64,000 bases of DNA from Rallus limicola (taxonomy: Eukaryota; Chordata; Aves; Gruiformes; Rallidae): NCBI GenBank assembly GCA_022605955.1, contig JAKCOZ010000022.1, forward strand, positions 1,054,001 to 1,118,000, read 5' to 3'. The notes beneath the pieces are model-generated. The model did no database searches, had not been told where the DNA came from, and was given only the letters and a program-made list of their open reading frames with translations. The translations under genes and the position numbers were made by a program. This document shows, one piece after another, positions 47,301 to 61,412 of the stretch (the first letter of the stretch is position 1; every line of letters starts with the position of its first letter).

Positions 47301-50300
47301 CCTCTGATGCAACAGGGCTGTGTTTTGGGCATTTTTTTCCCTTGCCAGATAGGTTGGAGTCTGAGCATATCTTCCCTGGATGGCTTGGAGGGTCCATGGC
47401 CCTCCTGTGACCCACGTACTTGGGCAGCGAGGTGGCTTGGTGCTTGGTACCGAAAGACCATCCATTGGGTCTCAGCAGAGCTGCAGATGCTGGCTGAGTT
47501 GGGCAAAGAGGCACTTGGTTCCAAGTGAGCTTCCAGTGGGGTGGCTGGCTGAGTGCTGATGGTTTAGATTTAGTTGTTTAATGAGCAGCATCAGGAATAG
47601 GTTATGGTCTCGATTATTTTGATTTTAATCTGATGTGTTAATGGTGTGAGACTCTTGAGATGGAAATGTATTTCCAAGTTGCTTTAAGTATTTGCTCGTG
47701 TAAGTGGAAGACACATGTGAGGGAAAAGGCCATCTGATGAGCTGCCATTGTTCTCTTAATTCAACCCACCCCCTTTAGGCCGCTCTGTGTGAACAGCTTT
47801 GGGTTTGCTCTTAAAACGATGCACTGTTCCCTGCAACACATGTTCTGCATGTCCTAGCTAGGCAGCAACCATAAAACCTTATTTTACAAGTTCACAGTGT
47901 TAACCTTCTCAACTTCAGAGACAGTGGTGCTTCCCACCTTGGCATGCGTATGTGCACATGGATGGCTTTGAGAGGTGCCATAACCCCATGTTACAGGCAC
48001 CTCCTCTCCCTGGGTACCTTAGGCTTTTGCTCCCTGCATGGCTTGTCGGTGAGCATGTGTATCTCCTTGCCTAAAGGGTGCTGCATTAGCATGTTGGACA
48101 AAATACAGAGGTGTACTCCTTGGGCTGCACCCTCTGCCTTCTCCCCGAAATGTTTGAGGAGTTGCTTCTTGGGCTGGCTCGGGAGGGTCCAAGAGTGACT
48201 GCGGGCTCCACAGCCATTTTTATCTGCTGGGCTTTGGAGACCCAAAGAGATTGTGGGAAGAGCTCTGCTGTTGCATGAGCCCAGGAGAGCTGCAGCCAGG
48301 CTGAGGGTTTCTTGGGGCAGTCCCTAAGACGGATGAAAAGCAACCTTCTGCCTTAGTACAGCATCTCAGAGGGGCTGCTCTCAGCGCTTGGCTGGCAGTG
48401 GTCCTCCAGGAGCCACGTCCAAGCTGGGGGGAATCAGTATGCACAGCAGTCGCTCCCTTTCCTCTGCACATTGTTTCTTAAGGGCTGTAGGGTGGAGGGG
48501 ATTAGACCAAGTTCTTAGGGGAGGAGAGCAGCCAGCAGGGAATGGCTGGTCATTTTTGTTCCTTTTGTGGCACAAACAATCTCTCCCTTACTGCTCATAG
48601 GGGCTCATGAGCCTTTGTCATGTTTATGAGGTTGAAAGATTTGGAGACCTCTGGTCTAGATAGCTCTCCAGCTGAGAAGGGGAATTTAGCCACTTGTGAT
48701 AGCGTGGCCAAAGAAATCACAATAAATATTTGGGAGATTTTAGTGTTTGGCATTTGTCAAGAATGGTTTAGCAGAATGAAATCTTTAGTGAGAAGGCTGG
48801 AAGTCCAGCTGAAATGACAAAGATGTGCCTGGGTTGGCGTTGGCACATCTTCCACACTTCAGGGATTAGAAGGAATTGTGTAATAGCAGCGTAATGATCT
48901 TGCAGAATTGGCTCATTTGAACTTCAGCTGCTTTTGGTTAGGAGGTGGACTTAAAATCTGAAACTGGGTCAAAATATTTTCTTGCTCTAGAACTAAAAGT
49001 TCCACACGTCTCAGGCTTCTGTTTGAGACTTCTCTTGCTGTTGTTCATCCAGCCCTCCTGGGTTGAATTTTAAGCTGGGCAGGTGACCTCTGCCAGCTAG
49101 TCCTTGGCACTTGGGAAGGGTGCTTTGATCAGGAACAGAAAAGATTTTGTAAGGTGTGATGATCACCAACACATCTTCTGCTGACCAAATCACGGTCCTT
49201 GGTCCTTTTTCCGGACTAATGGAAACATCTCTGAGACAGGCAGGTACTGTTCACTCTTATATTCACACTCCATATTCACACTTCTGGATTCTCACCATGT
49301 TTTCAGCACAGGTCAGAGTTTTATCACTTCATGAACTTGCCTTAGACTACCAGGGAGACAGAAGTCTTCCTTAGCAATGGCATTGTGCCCAAAAATGAAG
49401 CCCAGGTCTTCATGAGCAGCGCCCTGAGAGCTGTTGTGGCCCCATATCTCCTCAGCTTGTGGCAACAAATAAAATCTCCAAAAGGCTTTTGGGTAAAACT
49501 GCATTTCCACCAGTAAATAAAGATTGCTCTTCCTGATGCCAGGGGCCACCACTCACAGGACGTGCACAGCCTCCTGATCGCCTGGGGTTGGCCTGGGTTA
49601 AGGAAATGCACAGATATTTCTTTGTCCTGACCAGTTCCCTAAGTTTTCCCAGAGAATAAACCCTGGGGGAAGATTTACAAGGATACTGATGGGAAAGAGC
49701 TGCTTGGGAAAGCCCTCTTCCTTTCCCCTGGAGAAAACAGCCTTCTTAATTCTGATTGCTCATCCTGACCAAGGTGGACTTCTAGTGGTGGGACTGAGAG
49801 TGGCTGGGAGGTAGGAGAGAGGGTAGGAGCAGCAGCCCTTTGGCAGGCAGCACAGTGACCCTGTGCCCGGAGTATCTCCACAAGTCACCGACAGTGGAAC
49901 TCACAAATGCACATATCACATGTTCTGAAAGCATCACCGGGAGCAGACTGCTGTGGCATCGAGTCTCTGTTACCTCTGAGCAGAGGAGGTGATGCCACCG
50001 AGCAGTTGCTATGCCTGTGCAGGACAGATGGGTCTCTACTCATGTTATTCGCAGCCTGGGTTGGGCATCAGACTGTGGAATTACAAACAGTCCAGAAAGG
50101 TAACGTCCTAGAACAAGAATCTCTGGCAAATACTGTTCTCTCTTCCCTGGATGTGACACAGTACCAGCAGCAGACAGCAGCAGCCAAACCTCTGCTGTTG
50201 CGTCGTGCCGTGCAGGAGTCTCACTACAGCCGGTGCTGGTGTGCAGGCTCAGCCACCGGTGTCACAGGCTTCTGCACGGTTTGATTAATTCCTCCATGGT

Positions 50301-53034
50301 TTTCACACACAGGCTTGAGGCCGGGTGCTTTCATCAGCTTTGCAATCGAGCTGCGTGCCAGGGGTGTTATGACTCACGTTACAGACTTGCTGCAGTTTTG
50401 CAGGGGGAGGTTAATAGCGATGTTAAAATATTGCTCATTTACTGTTTAGGTGGAGTTGGCGGCAGCAGCTGTAGCTGTGGTTGCCTAACATGCCCCATTA
50501 TATAAAACCTTGTTGTAGTTGCTCATATCTTTATCAGACTGCGCTGTTTGGTGTTCTTCCATGCCGAGATTCTGCCTCAGGCTGAATTATTTTGGCAAAT
50601 TTTAGCACAAACAGAGGGGGAGGAAATGACATTGTTTTGCTCCTGTCAGAGTCTGACAGTTCACTGTTCATTGATAGCCACACAGACTGCCCACTTTTGA
50701 GCAGGGGTGTACTGTTTAGGCAAGAGGGTTACTGGAGGTGGGAAGGGCGCTGGCAGCTTGAGTGTACCTTTCACTGTCCCTGTGTGAATCCCTGTGAGAA
50801 TCCCTCTGACTTGATTAAATTAAAAGCCCGAGCTCTGTAGTAAGTGGTTTAAACTTTTGGCAGCCAGAGGATCTGAAAAGTGTGATTGCTCCAATGATGC
50901 TCATGGCTCAGACTTTGCAGACTGGGAACTGGGATTCTTGTTGCTGATGATCCCAGTCTCCGACACTGATCGTTACATTAGCCAGCTCTCTGCTCGCATC
51001 CTCCAGGAAAGGCACTCGGCAAAGCAAAGGCTTTTGGGGCAGTGACGAGGAAGGTGAAATCCTCTGACAGTGAGTTGGTGATGTTGGGAACTAGCAGAAG
51101 ACAAGGCAGTGCAGGGCATTGAAAATGGGAAGGGATTTTTCCAATGCTTCCTGGAGTTTTCGGGTGCTGTAGCTGGGCTGTGAGCTGACCTGAACTCTGT
51201 GGTTGGTTGAATCCACAGAGCCAGACAGGAGAGGAGCAGCTGGGGGGGTTGCCTTGTACAGCCATGGGATGCTGGAAGTGATGCGTGATGTTATCACGTG
51301 GCGTTTTGTAACACGCCCTGCTCCTGTAGCTGCTTGTTGGTTGTGATCAGGGACTCTGCATGGGGTGGGTAAGGCTAGGGAGCTCCCTGGGCAGGCAGGA
51401 GGGTGCACAGGATACCTGCGGTACCTCTCCTGTTGTTCAAAGGCCTTGTGGCGGAAGAGGCAGGAAATGCAAGCTGGTTCTTCTGTGCTGGCTTATGCTG
51501 GAGATGTCCTGCAAGACAGCTCTTCTCCCTGGGAGAGGGCTGTGGTGCGTGCCTTAGCTTTCCCTGTGCCGCTCAAGACTTACAGATCAGACGCACTGAT
51601 GTGCTGAGCATGCATTCCTTACGGGAATGCTGAGTACTAGGCCCAGAGCATTTCCAGCTGAGCATCCGTGCTTTGAAAGGCTGTTGCCGATTTTGGCATT
51701 GCAGTTGGCTTTTTGTGTGTGAGAGCAGAACAGCTTTTCCTTCCGCCAGAACAGCCGCACAGAGAGACACAGGATTCATTTGGGAAAATCTCCAGCCAGG
51801 TGAATAACGCTGCGTTCAGCAGAAGATTTGGGTGGTGTGACAGTACAGATAGGGGGAAATAAGGATAGCAGTTGTGTTCCCGTGCCCTGAGCGAGTGAAG
51901 CTCTGCAGAGGGTAGTGCAGGGTTGGTAGCAGACGCTGTGGTATGTGGTACAAGAGGGGTGAATAGGGGATCGAGTTTTTCAAAGCCAGAGGTTGATTTT
52001 CCCTGGTGTCTAAGGAGAGCATATCTAAAGCAGTGAGGCCTTTGCACTGCTTCCCAGTCAGTGGGGTCCTGGTTGTATGGTGTGGCAGGTACACATTGTG
52101 TAACTGGTACTGTGTTGTGTCACACAGCTGGGCTCTGGTGTTTCAAGGCTCCTGGACTTCAGGCTCAGCTTCTCCCTTTGTCCATGAGGTTTCATTCTAA
52201 TTGGGGTGCCTGGGCCAATTGCAGTGCCTGGCAGTGGGTCAGACCAGCCCCAAAGCTCTGCTCTGGGCTCCACCTGCTAGAGGAGAAGAAAAGGGTAGCA
52301 GTGACGCATTGTGCCAACTGGAGGTGACTTGGGGTCCCTCCGCTGCTGCCCAATATACAGAATTAAACGGGTTGGCACTGAGGCTCCCAAAACGTGGCTT
52401 TTGCAATGGCCCCATGCTGATGCTAGTCTCTGGGAAGGTGTCAGCTGGAGTATTTGGGGTGATTGTAAGATCTCTGCTCCACGTAGATTTTCTGCTGAGG
52501 TCTGGCCACAGCTGCTTCATTATCCAGAGCACTGGAGAGTCTCCACACCTCCCTGTTTTTACTAATTACTGCAGTGTCTGTGGGGCCTCCCTGCTCTGTT
52601 GAATTTGGTTGGTTGTCAGCAAATACCTTGTACTCGGGATTTCTGGAGGGAGTACACGGAGAGACACAAGAGTTTCATCATCTAACCTGCCTTTAAGAAA
52701 CTGTGGTTGAAAAAAATGCACCTGTCTTATCTGAACAGGGGTTAATTTAGTTAGAACAAAATGTACGTTGCTGGATTGTCACTTATCTTTCCTAAATGGA
52801 GCCATCAGCTGGTTTTAATTGTACAAAGATACATAGGAATGGAAGGAGAGCTCATACAGCACTTTAAATGCATGTGGTACTTCATGTTTGTCCCCACACT
52901 AACACATGCCAGATGTAAAAGCTGCGGGATTTGTGTACTGAAGGTAAAAGCTGTATACCTGCCTGTTCGGATGGACAAGAACCAAACCAGAAATGTCCTG
53001 TAAGGCAGAACTCAGAGCAAACCCCAGAGCAGGT

Positions 53035-53402
53035 CTTGAAGTCTGAGGGGAGGCCTCATCGCTCTCTCCAGCTACCTGCAAGGTGGCTGCAGAGATGTTG
53101 GGGTCAGTCTCTTCTCTCAGGTGACAAGCAACAGGACAGGAGGGAAGGGCTTCAAGTTGAACTGGGGGAGAAGTAGGTCAGATGTCAGGAGGAATTTCTG
53201 TGCTGAAAGGGCTGTGAGACATTAGGACAGGCTGTGCAGGGAAGTGGTGGTGTCACTGTCCCTGGCTTGATTTAAAAGGCATGTGGATGAAGTCCTTAAG
53301 GACATGGTCTAGAGGTGGGCTTGGCAGGGTGAGGCTGTGTTTGGGCTTGATGATCTTAAAGGTCTCCTCAAAGGTCTTCAACCCAAGCGATTCTGTGATT
53401 CC
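53035..53402 (+). mobile_element. CR1 LINE 3' fragment
   Basis: Matches the 3' end of CR1 in sense orientation: 'aggcctcatcgctctctcca' near 53052, 'ggtgacaagcaacaggacag' near 53120, 'gtggtggtgtcactgtccct' near 53244 and 'cttgatgatcttaaaggtct' near 53346. It ends in the 'gattctgtgattc' tail. There are no intact coding blocks. Confidence 0.93.
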
Positions 53403-56400
53403 AAGTCAAGGTTCACTTGCTGCAAAGAGCACCCCATGAAAAAAAAGTGCAAGACTTCCCTGAGCAGAGGCCTCGCATGGAAAGAGGATGGCCTGTGTGC
53501 AGAAGCCTCATGACAGCTGCCCTGGCACTCTTATGCTGCCAGGGGTATTTCATCGCCCCATTGGTCTGGACTGCAGCTGGACCTTCTGATATTGCAACGT
53601 CCCAGCTGCCTTGTGAGCTCCTGTGTGATTTTTCTGTGAACAACTCTCTTTTTTATTATTTTCCTCTCCTTCCCTGCCCCCTCCAGCTGTTGTTCACGAC
53701 ATTTTAATATCCATTTAAACAAGGTGGATGGGTTCTTGCATTTGGAACTATTTAGGGAATACCTCTGGAGATGTTGTCACCTTGGGCACGGGAGCGTGCC
53801 AAACTGTGTACGAGCCAGTTACGGGCCAGGTATCCGTGGTGAGTTGGCATTGCTAACCGACCTGTGCCAGTTCTTGGTTCGCTGGTCAGCCACCAAATTT
53901 AGATCCGTTTGTAGAACTGTAGCCACAAGAAATGAGAAGCTGAATCTGCTGATTTCATTCAGCGTTTTTAATATGACTTTGCGTGACCTCGATGCAGCGA
54001 TTGATGGGTTTGGCTTCCAAGACTGGCTGGAGATGCAAGGTTTGGTGACTGTCCCAAAACTAGGTCTGTGAAAGAAGACTTCATTCTGCACCATCTAAGG
54101 AAAAGCTGATTTAGTCCTTATTTAAAAGAAAAATTGTCTGTAAGATCTTCACAAGAGTAATGTCCCTCTGCATGCCTGCTTTCTGGAGACAGTGGTAAGG
54201 TATGTGCTGTCAGGCTGCTGGACTCTGGAGAGATCAGTATCTCCAGAAGAAGAAAGATCCTTTGCAACAGCATCTGTCTCCCTCAGATGCAGTTTCTGTG
54301 TGGTTCATTCCTTCTGGTTATTACAGTTCTTCTGGGGCTTTGTCATGGCTGTCAACTGACCTTGTCAGAAGGATGACGTGACTCAGCCTACCCTCATCTT
54401 GGCCAGCTATTGCCTTATACTGGTCAGGTCAGTTTGAGCTGAGAAGAGGATGTCAGATTACAAGCTCCTGGTAGAGTCCAGGAGACCGAGTTGGGATTTA
54501 TACATGTGCTGCAATGCTGACATCTCTTTGGAGCCAGGCAGTAAATGATAGAGCGAATTTAAAAGTTTTTTTGCAGTTTGTGGGTATTTTGTTGTTGATA
54601 CAGCTGGATGTTTGACATGATCCAACAAGTATCCTTTAATGACCTCGCCGGGAGCTTGTGAGACTCAGGAGGACAAGAAGCTCTGTTTCGTGGTGCTGCG
54701 CTTCTGAGACCTTATCTGTCGTGGTTGCAGTCAACTGATGCTTATGAACTCCTGCTCATTATAAAGTACTGATTAGAGTCAGAAGTCTGCAGAGGGGAGT
54801 CTTCTTTCCTACCTGGATATATGGTCTCTGGACTTTAAATGTGAATGCATTCCCTAGGTAGAAGTACATTAAATAAGGCTTTGCAGAAATTTGTAACGCA
54901 AAGATATGAAATGTCTTTGTGATGGTCTTTTGCTCGACTGAGTTGTTTTTTCATGTGCTGCCAATATCTGATCCCACTTCTTGACCTGTAATATACACTG
55001 AGAGGGTAGATGAAGGTGCTTCTAATCACCTGGATCTCCCCTGTGGGAGCACCATTAGATCCTGGCCCTCAGCTGTGTCTCTGCCAGGTCTTGCCAGCCC
55101 TCTGTGTTTTCAGTTTTGTTTCCAGCTGAGGTCAGAGCTCAGTCACCTCAAAGATGCTTGCTTGACTGGGGGAGTTTCTTACATGCTTTCTGTAGGAGCT
55201 GAGACACTGGTGAGCAGCTCTGCTTGGAGGTAGACCTTTTTGTGCATTGATGAGCTAGACCTCATTTGGTGAGATACAGATTTTCTGTGTGAAATTATTG
55301 CAATAATCAGGAATCCTGCACACCCTGTCATTTGTAGGGCTTCAGTGAAGGTCTTTGGTAACCAACCTGGGTGGGATTGAGCTACTAGGTGAGGTGCCTC
55401 ACAGATGTTCAGAACACTGTATCAGCCAGTTTCCTCTGTCACCCACATCTGTAAATGTCATTAGGATGGCACGTTTGTTGGCAGTGCTTTGATAGCAAGC
55501 ATTGAGTTGCTGGCCATGAGGACTGACGTGAGGCGGTGAGCCTGTGGGCACATGGCCCAGCCTGTGTTACAGGGCCCAGCAATGCATGTGTGGAGTTTAC
55601 TGTCAGGGTTGCCACTGGTCTTTGTCAAATGGAGACCCCCTCGAGCTGCCTTTTGAGCTTCCCCTTTCGCTTCAGCCATCCGCAGCGCAGCTCTTGTGAT
55701 GTATCAGGTGTTTGTCCCTGCAAGTGGTACAGAAACAGGTTGCACTGCTGGGGCCCTGCCTTCTGGAAAAGCTTCAGTGATCTAAGAAGGGACTGAGCCC
55801 AGGTGGGCTCATTCGCCTGTTGACTCGAAAGGCTCCCGTTGCCCAGTGTCATCCACGTATGTTTGGATGTCCTTGCCCTCATCCGTCATCCTTGAATGCT
55901 CCAGAGGCTCCGTAGAAAGGAAGGGGGAATGGTCTGGAGTCACTGGCCAAAGCTGGATCCTTTGCTTCTGTCCAAAACCTTACTCATCCTGTAGGTCCTG
56001 GTCTGCAGTTACTAACCTTGCAGAGAAATCTGCTGGTAATTTCTTTCTAGTAAGCCCTTTCTTGTTGAGCTGAAATGCTGGCAGAGAAGGGAGAATCCCC
56101 AGTTCTGCCTAGTTATACCAGACCTCCTCCGATCTTTCCTTGGAACTAGCGGGCGAGAGGAAATACTTTCCATTTCAGAGAAGTGTGGACAAACAACGTT
56201 GCTTCAGACGGAGAAGAAAAGCAGGAGATGGAGTTACAGCACTGAATCCTGCTCGCCAAAAGCATGCTCTTGCTTTATTCGCTCATTCCTGGAACACAGT
56301 GTTCTTATTGTATTCCATCTCACCCTGCTCTGTGCCTCTCCCCGGGCTCGGGGCTTGGAGATACCCTGGCCACAGCACGGGTGGGTTCGAGGACATTACA

Positions 56401-59400
56401 AAAAGCATCAAACACAGTCTCAGGAGCAGATCCTCTCCCTCGCCTGGCATTAGGTAAATGTGTGTTCTGAAAAGCTGGATCCCGTTAGAAAGGTTCCCGC
56501 TGCCTGGAAAACAAAATACTTGCTCGCCTGGTTTAGTCATTAAGTAAATTTGTGGTTTGGTTGAGACGAAAAATAATGAAGAAAAGCTGTTGAAATCCCG
56601 GGATTAATTTGATAGTTTGCAGGCAGTGCTGGTTTTACGTGGAGCTGCTGCCTTCTTTAGGTTAGGAGCAGGCCCAGGTATAAACCTGGGCTTCCCTTTC
56701 TCCCCATGCCTTGGAGGCAGGCATTTGGAAGCCATTTGTTTTGTGAAGGGCCTCTCTGCTCTGGTGAGGGGGATGCTCTGGGCTGGAAGCTGGGTTGTGT
56801 GGGTATCCTGCATGGCCAGCTGGTGGCTGGGAAGCTGGGCGATGCTTCAGGCCGCCCCTGTCATCTGCGGAGGGAGCAGCGTACTGGGCCACAGTGATTG
56901 GAGAAGGGGGGCTCATGTGGGGTGGAAAGCCCTGAACGGCTAGGGGGTTTGCTGGGGGCTTTACATCTACAGTGCATTGTCCCTTCTGGGAGGAACAGTT
57001 TCCTCTGTGACTCCTTTGTGTCGTCCAGCTCCCCTGGCTGCCTTCCCAGGGGAGGGAGATGGCGGGAACAGGCAGAGGAAGCCGGTGCAGGGACCCCCAC
57101 AGCTCTCTGTGATGAGTTTCTCCTCCCTCCAGCACTGATTTATCTGTGAGAGTCACTCAGGAAAGCAGAGATGTGGGACCAGGCCCTGCTGCATGCTTCT
57201 CGACATGGCCACTCACACACACGTGTATATAAAAAACCACTTGACACGGTAAACGTGTCATTTCACTCCGTGAAGGCAATTAGCAGAGCAGAAGGGTCTT
57301 CCCTGGCAGCCTGTTGCTGAGCTTTCCCCAGCTCTCAGCCTAAGTGAGGGGAAAGGAGACCTCGTTAGTGCCTGGGCTAGCGAGCCCCATTGCCCAGGGG
57401 GAGCATGTTGGGAGGGTTGGAGTGGGGGATGAGGACCAGGGTCCCACTCATTTCATGGGGGGTTTCCTTTGGGATGGTTCTCACCCAAACCCTTGGAGGG
57501 CCTGCCTGGGGAATGGGAACCCCACCTCCTGCAATTTTAGATGGTTTGTGTTTATTTTAATGCAAAACACGACCATAGAGACACCAGTGATTCCATTCTG
57601 ACATTCCTCTTGGTATCTGTCATTCTGTCTGCTCTGGAGGTGTCAGGATTCGGTCCATGGGGTCAAGGTCCTCTCCCTGCATGTGGGATGCATCTTAATG
57701 TCCCTCAGAAATTTCAGTGTTAAGTCAACTTTTTCTGGCCACACGTGTGGATGTTCGGTGCATCCCTGCAGAAGCTTGAATCTGTCCTGTCCAACAAAAT
57801 ACTGAAAGCGGTTCTCCTACGGCATGTTGTCTGACAGAGGCCGTGATGTGGAGGGGAGCGTGGCCTGTGGATGGGAGCAGTGAAACCTGGATATCCAAAA
57901 TGCACCCAGGAGGGTCTGGTTTTCCCTTGGGTTTGTAGCTTCTTAGGTCCCTATGGAGGCTTTTGAATGATGGATGGAGCCAGACTGCTTCAAACCAGTC
58001 AGACTCTGGGTCAGTCACAATTAATGCAGCCAAATACCCTGGATATTTTATAGAAAGTATCCCTATTTACTGTAATCTTTCATAATGGACATGGGTTCAT
58101 GTTAATCATGTCATCACTGAAAACAAAACCCAAACCCCAGAGCAGGCTGTGTTTATGGCACACGTGCAGAGTGAGATGCTGAAATGAACCTGAGTGGTGC
58201 CCATTACTGGTGGATATGGAACAGATGTCCTATGACCTTCATTTTAGGCAGGGAGGATGACCCTGACCTCCTGTTAATTGATGTGCAGACATTGTTTTGC
58301 CCATATTTTCTCTCAATTATTTTCTGTGCATTAATTTATTAAATGACTGGTTTGGCCTTATTCTAGAGAAAACCGGCTTTGGTTTTTGGAAGGACTTGAC
58401 TTTATTATGTGTCAAAACTGGATTTTTACAGTTATGATTTTCAATCCATCACCTGTGGGCAAAATGCTGTTACAGTGGGGTGGTGGTGAGCACAGCCTTC
58501 CTTGCCTGTGTGGGGAAGGGGAGCTGGGGGGTGTGTTTGCAGATGCACGGACCGCTGAAATCGTGAAGGGACTTGCTCTGCTGTTCCCTGGGCAAGCAGT
58601 GGTTGCATCCTGTTGTCTGACACCCTTTCCTAAGAAGGCTGCGGTAGCAGTAGGGTGATAACAGCCGCAGTATTTAGCCTACCCAGTCTTCATTTGCTTC
58701 CCAAGGCAGGCACTTTATTCCCTCAGCTGCCTTCTGAGGTCCTGACAAATTCTGAACCACTTTTGCTCGCCTGCCCTGGTGTATCCTATGGGCTAAATTA
58801 CTGGTTTCAATGAATACACTGTCTCTACTGTAGTCCTGCCTGAGGAGTACGTCCTCAGTGGATGCAGAGGAGAGAGAAATCAGAAACTTGGGCTGCTGGA
58901 TCCTGGGTGTAGCTTCTGTAACTGTACCTTGATGTTTGCAACAATTACCGAAGCTTCCCATAAAATAACCTTCATGTAGTCCTAAAATGGAATTGAATGC
59001 CTTAGAAGAAAAGAGAGGAGCCCTTATCTGTACTTTTAGTTTTTATTTATTTCCCTCCTTCCTCCAGCGTGGGAGGATGAATAAGGGCGGAAGAAGATAC
59101 AGATTTGCAAAGGCAAAGAGCGCTAAAGAGCGTCGGGCTTTTCATCGGCTTTTAAAAGCCAGACTGTAATCATAAATTCCCTGATAGCTGGAGCATGCAG
59201 AAGTCGTCTCTTTAAGCCTACCAGTGACAGGCTGCTGTTGCTTTTCAAACTTCAGATTTCTTTTTTATTTCTTTTTTTTTTGTAAGACACAACTTTGATC
59301 TGGTTCCTTTGTAATGCTCTGCAGAGCGCCGGGGCCGCCGTGCTCGCCGGCTGCAGGGCTGGAACTGAACTTTCTTGGCAAGAGCCATCTGGAGACCTCA

Positions 59401-60796
59401 AAGAGCAGATTAACTTGTCCAGAATTGATGTGATCTTTGAAGAAGCTGCCCTTGCCTAGAACACATGTGATGAGCTTGCCGTTGGCAGCGATAAGGTTGA
59501 GATGCACAGCAGTGTCTGAGTACCTGGGGTAATAGGGAAGAGTTTGAAGTAGAGTGGCCCTGAGGGTCTGCAGTCAAATCATCAGGTAAACCCCCGATTT
59601 TAACGTCCTGAGCAGACTCTGGGTCTTTAGTGCAGGTTAAATCCAGTCAGGGTAACAGTTTTCAGCTTTGCATCTTTGCAGACGTTTTGTTCTCAGCTCC
59701 AGACTGTACCCACGGGGATGCGTTGGGGAGTGCTGTGACACTTTTACACCCAGCACAGTGCAACTTCAGTGATGGCTGTTGGTACCACGGGTTGGAAATG
59801 GAGACTGTTCAGGTGGGAGGTTAACGTAACCTTCTGTGCAGACATCTTGGTGGATGCTGTTCTAATCCCTTGCTCAAAGGTGACCCTGCCGCTCGGACGC
59901 TCCTGTCAGCATGTGCTGTTTAAATATGCTGAAGGGATTTGCTTCAGCTCGTACATCATAAGCTGACACGTGCACCTTTTAATTTGATTGACTGGCTATG
60001 ATAATGAAACGTGATATTGCATGAAGGATGTGACAGTCACCTGCTCGTTAGCAGACAGAAGTAAGGGAACTCTGCTTGGTTGTGGTCTGCCGGCCAGGGA
60101 TCCAGCAAGCTGTCACTGTGCAAGTTTTATCTTTGATCTGGGTGGAAGTGCTTAACTTTTTTGAGTTAATTAATTAAGTCAAATGATTTTTTTCCTGCTG
60201 AATAAATGGGGGAGGTGTCAAAATGAGGTGGGAGGTTGTCTTGGCATTAGACCTCGCCCTCTCAATCACCAAGGCAAAGTAACCAGAGATGCCAAAATAA
60301 GCGCAGGGCTTTGTCCTGGTTTCCTCTTGCACATGGTAGTTGTGGGAATAGTCATCCTTAAAACCCCAGGACTAGAAAAGTTTGAGTTGTCAGTGTTTCG
60401 TGTCAAAGGCAGGTGGGAGCACAGAGATGCAGGTCTCATTGATTGCAGCCCTAGTCTGTGGTCTCTGGGCTCAATCACACACCAAAATATCCTGCCACGA
60501 GGTTCTTCGCTGCTGTATTGTAGGTCTCTGACCTGCCCTCAGCTGTAGCGAGAGATCCTGAGGTTCTGCAGAGCCCATTTTGGGCTGTCTTTCCCCTGGG
60601 ATGTACCCTCTGCCCCACTTCTCCTTCAGCTTGGAGGAGGCAGCAGATGAAGTTTAGGTGATTATCAGCTGTCTTGTGACTCTGCTGTCTAGAAAATGGG
60701 ATTTCTCCCTGGTTAAAAAGGCGCTGCTCACTCAAACCCTGGTGACCAAGGATTCAGCAGGAGGCAATCTTCCAAAAGTGCTGTTTGAGGGAACGT
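53403..60796 (+). other. AXIN1 intron 2, third part
   Basis: No exon recognised. Mostly unique sequence. AT-rich stretches occur at about 54540-54790 and 58290-58360. A short CA/TA simple repeat lies near 57211. A small basic open frame near 59078 is discussed in the findings. Confidence 0.7.
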
Positions 60797-61412
60797 AGAA
60801 TCATGGAATGGTCTGGGTTGGAAGGGATCCCAAGGATCACAGAGCTCCAACCCCTCTGCCACAGGCAGGACCACCAACCTCCAGGCCTGGATCTACACAA
60901 GGTTGCCCAGGGCCCCATCCAACCTGGCCTTGAACACCCCCAGGGATGGGGCACCCACCACCTCTCTGGGCAGCCCCTTCCAGCCCCTCACCACTCTCTC
61001 TGTAAAGAACCTGCCCCCTAATATCTCATCTAACCCTTCCCTCCTTCAGCTTCACTCCATCCCCCTTGTCCTGCCATTCTCCACCCTTTAAAAAGCTGAT
61101 TCCCCTCCTGTTTCGCTGCTCCCTTCAGGGACTGGAAGGCTGCAATGAGGTCCCCCTGCAGCCTTCTCTTCTCCAGGCTGAACAAGACCAGCTCCTTCAG
61201 CCTCTCTTTGTAGGGGAGGTGCTCCAGCCCTCTGATCATCTTCGTGGCCTCCTCTGACCCCTCTCCAACAGTTCCACATCTTTCTTGTATTGGGACCCCC
61301 AGCTCTGGACACAGGACTCCAGCTGCGGCCTCACAGGAACAGAGCAGAGAGGGACAATCCCTCTGTCCCCTCTGGCAACCCCTCTCCTGACAGAGCCCAG
61401 GATAGCATTGGC
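60797..61412 (-). mobile_element. CR1 LINE 3' fragment, inverted
   Basis: Reverse-complement CR1. The 3' tail is at the left edge (tagaatcatggaatgg, about 60797), followed by 'ttggaagggatcccaaggat'. Further right, 'tgcccagggccccatccaac', 'cttctcttctccaggctgaa' near 61163 and 'gaggtgctccagccctctga' near 61217 are diagnostic. On the minus strand the right end is the upstream, truncated side. Confidence 0.95.

Larger units (their letters stand above)
35219..53034 (+). other. AXIN1 intron 2, middle part
   Basis: No exon recognised. Holds low-complexity T tracts (35702-35717, 36632-36645, 38077-38101, 43031-43050) and several AT-rich unique segments listed separately. I see no LINE copies or RNA genes here. 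Confidence 0.7.
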
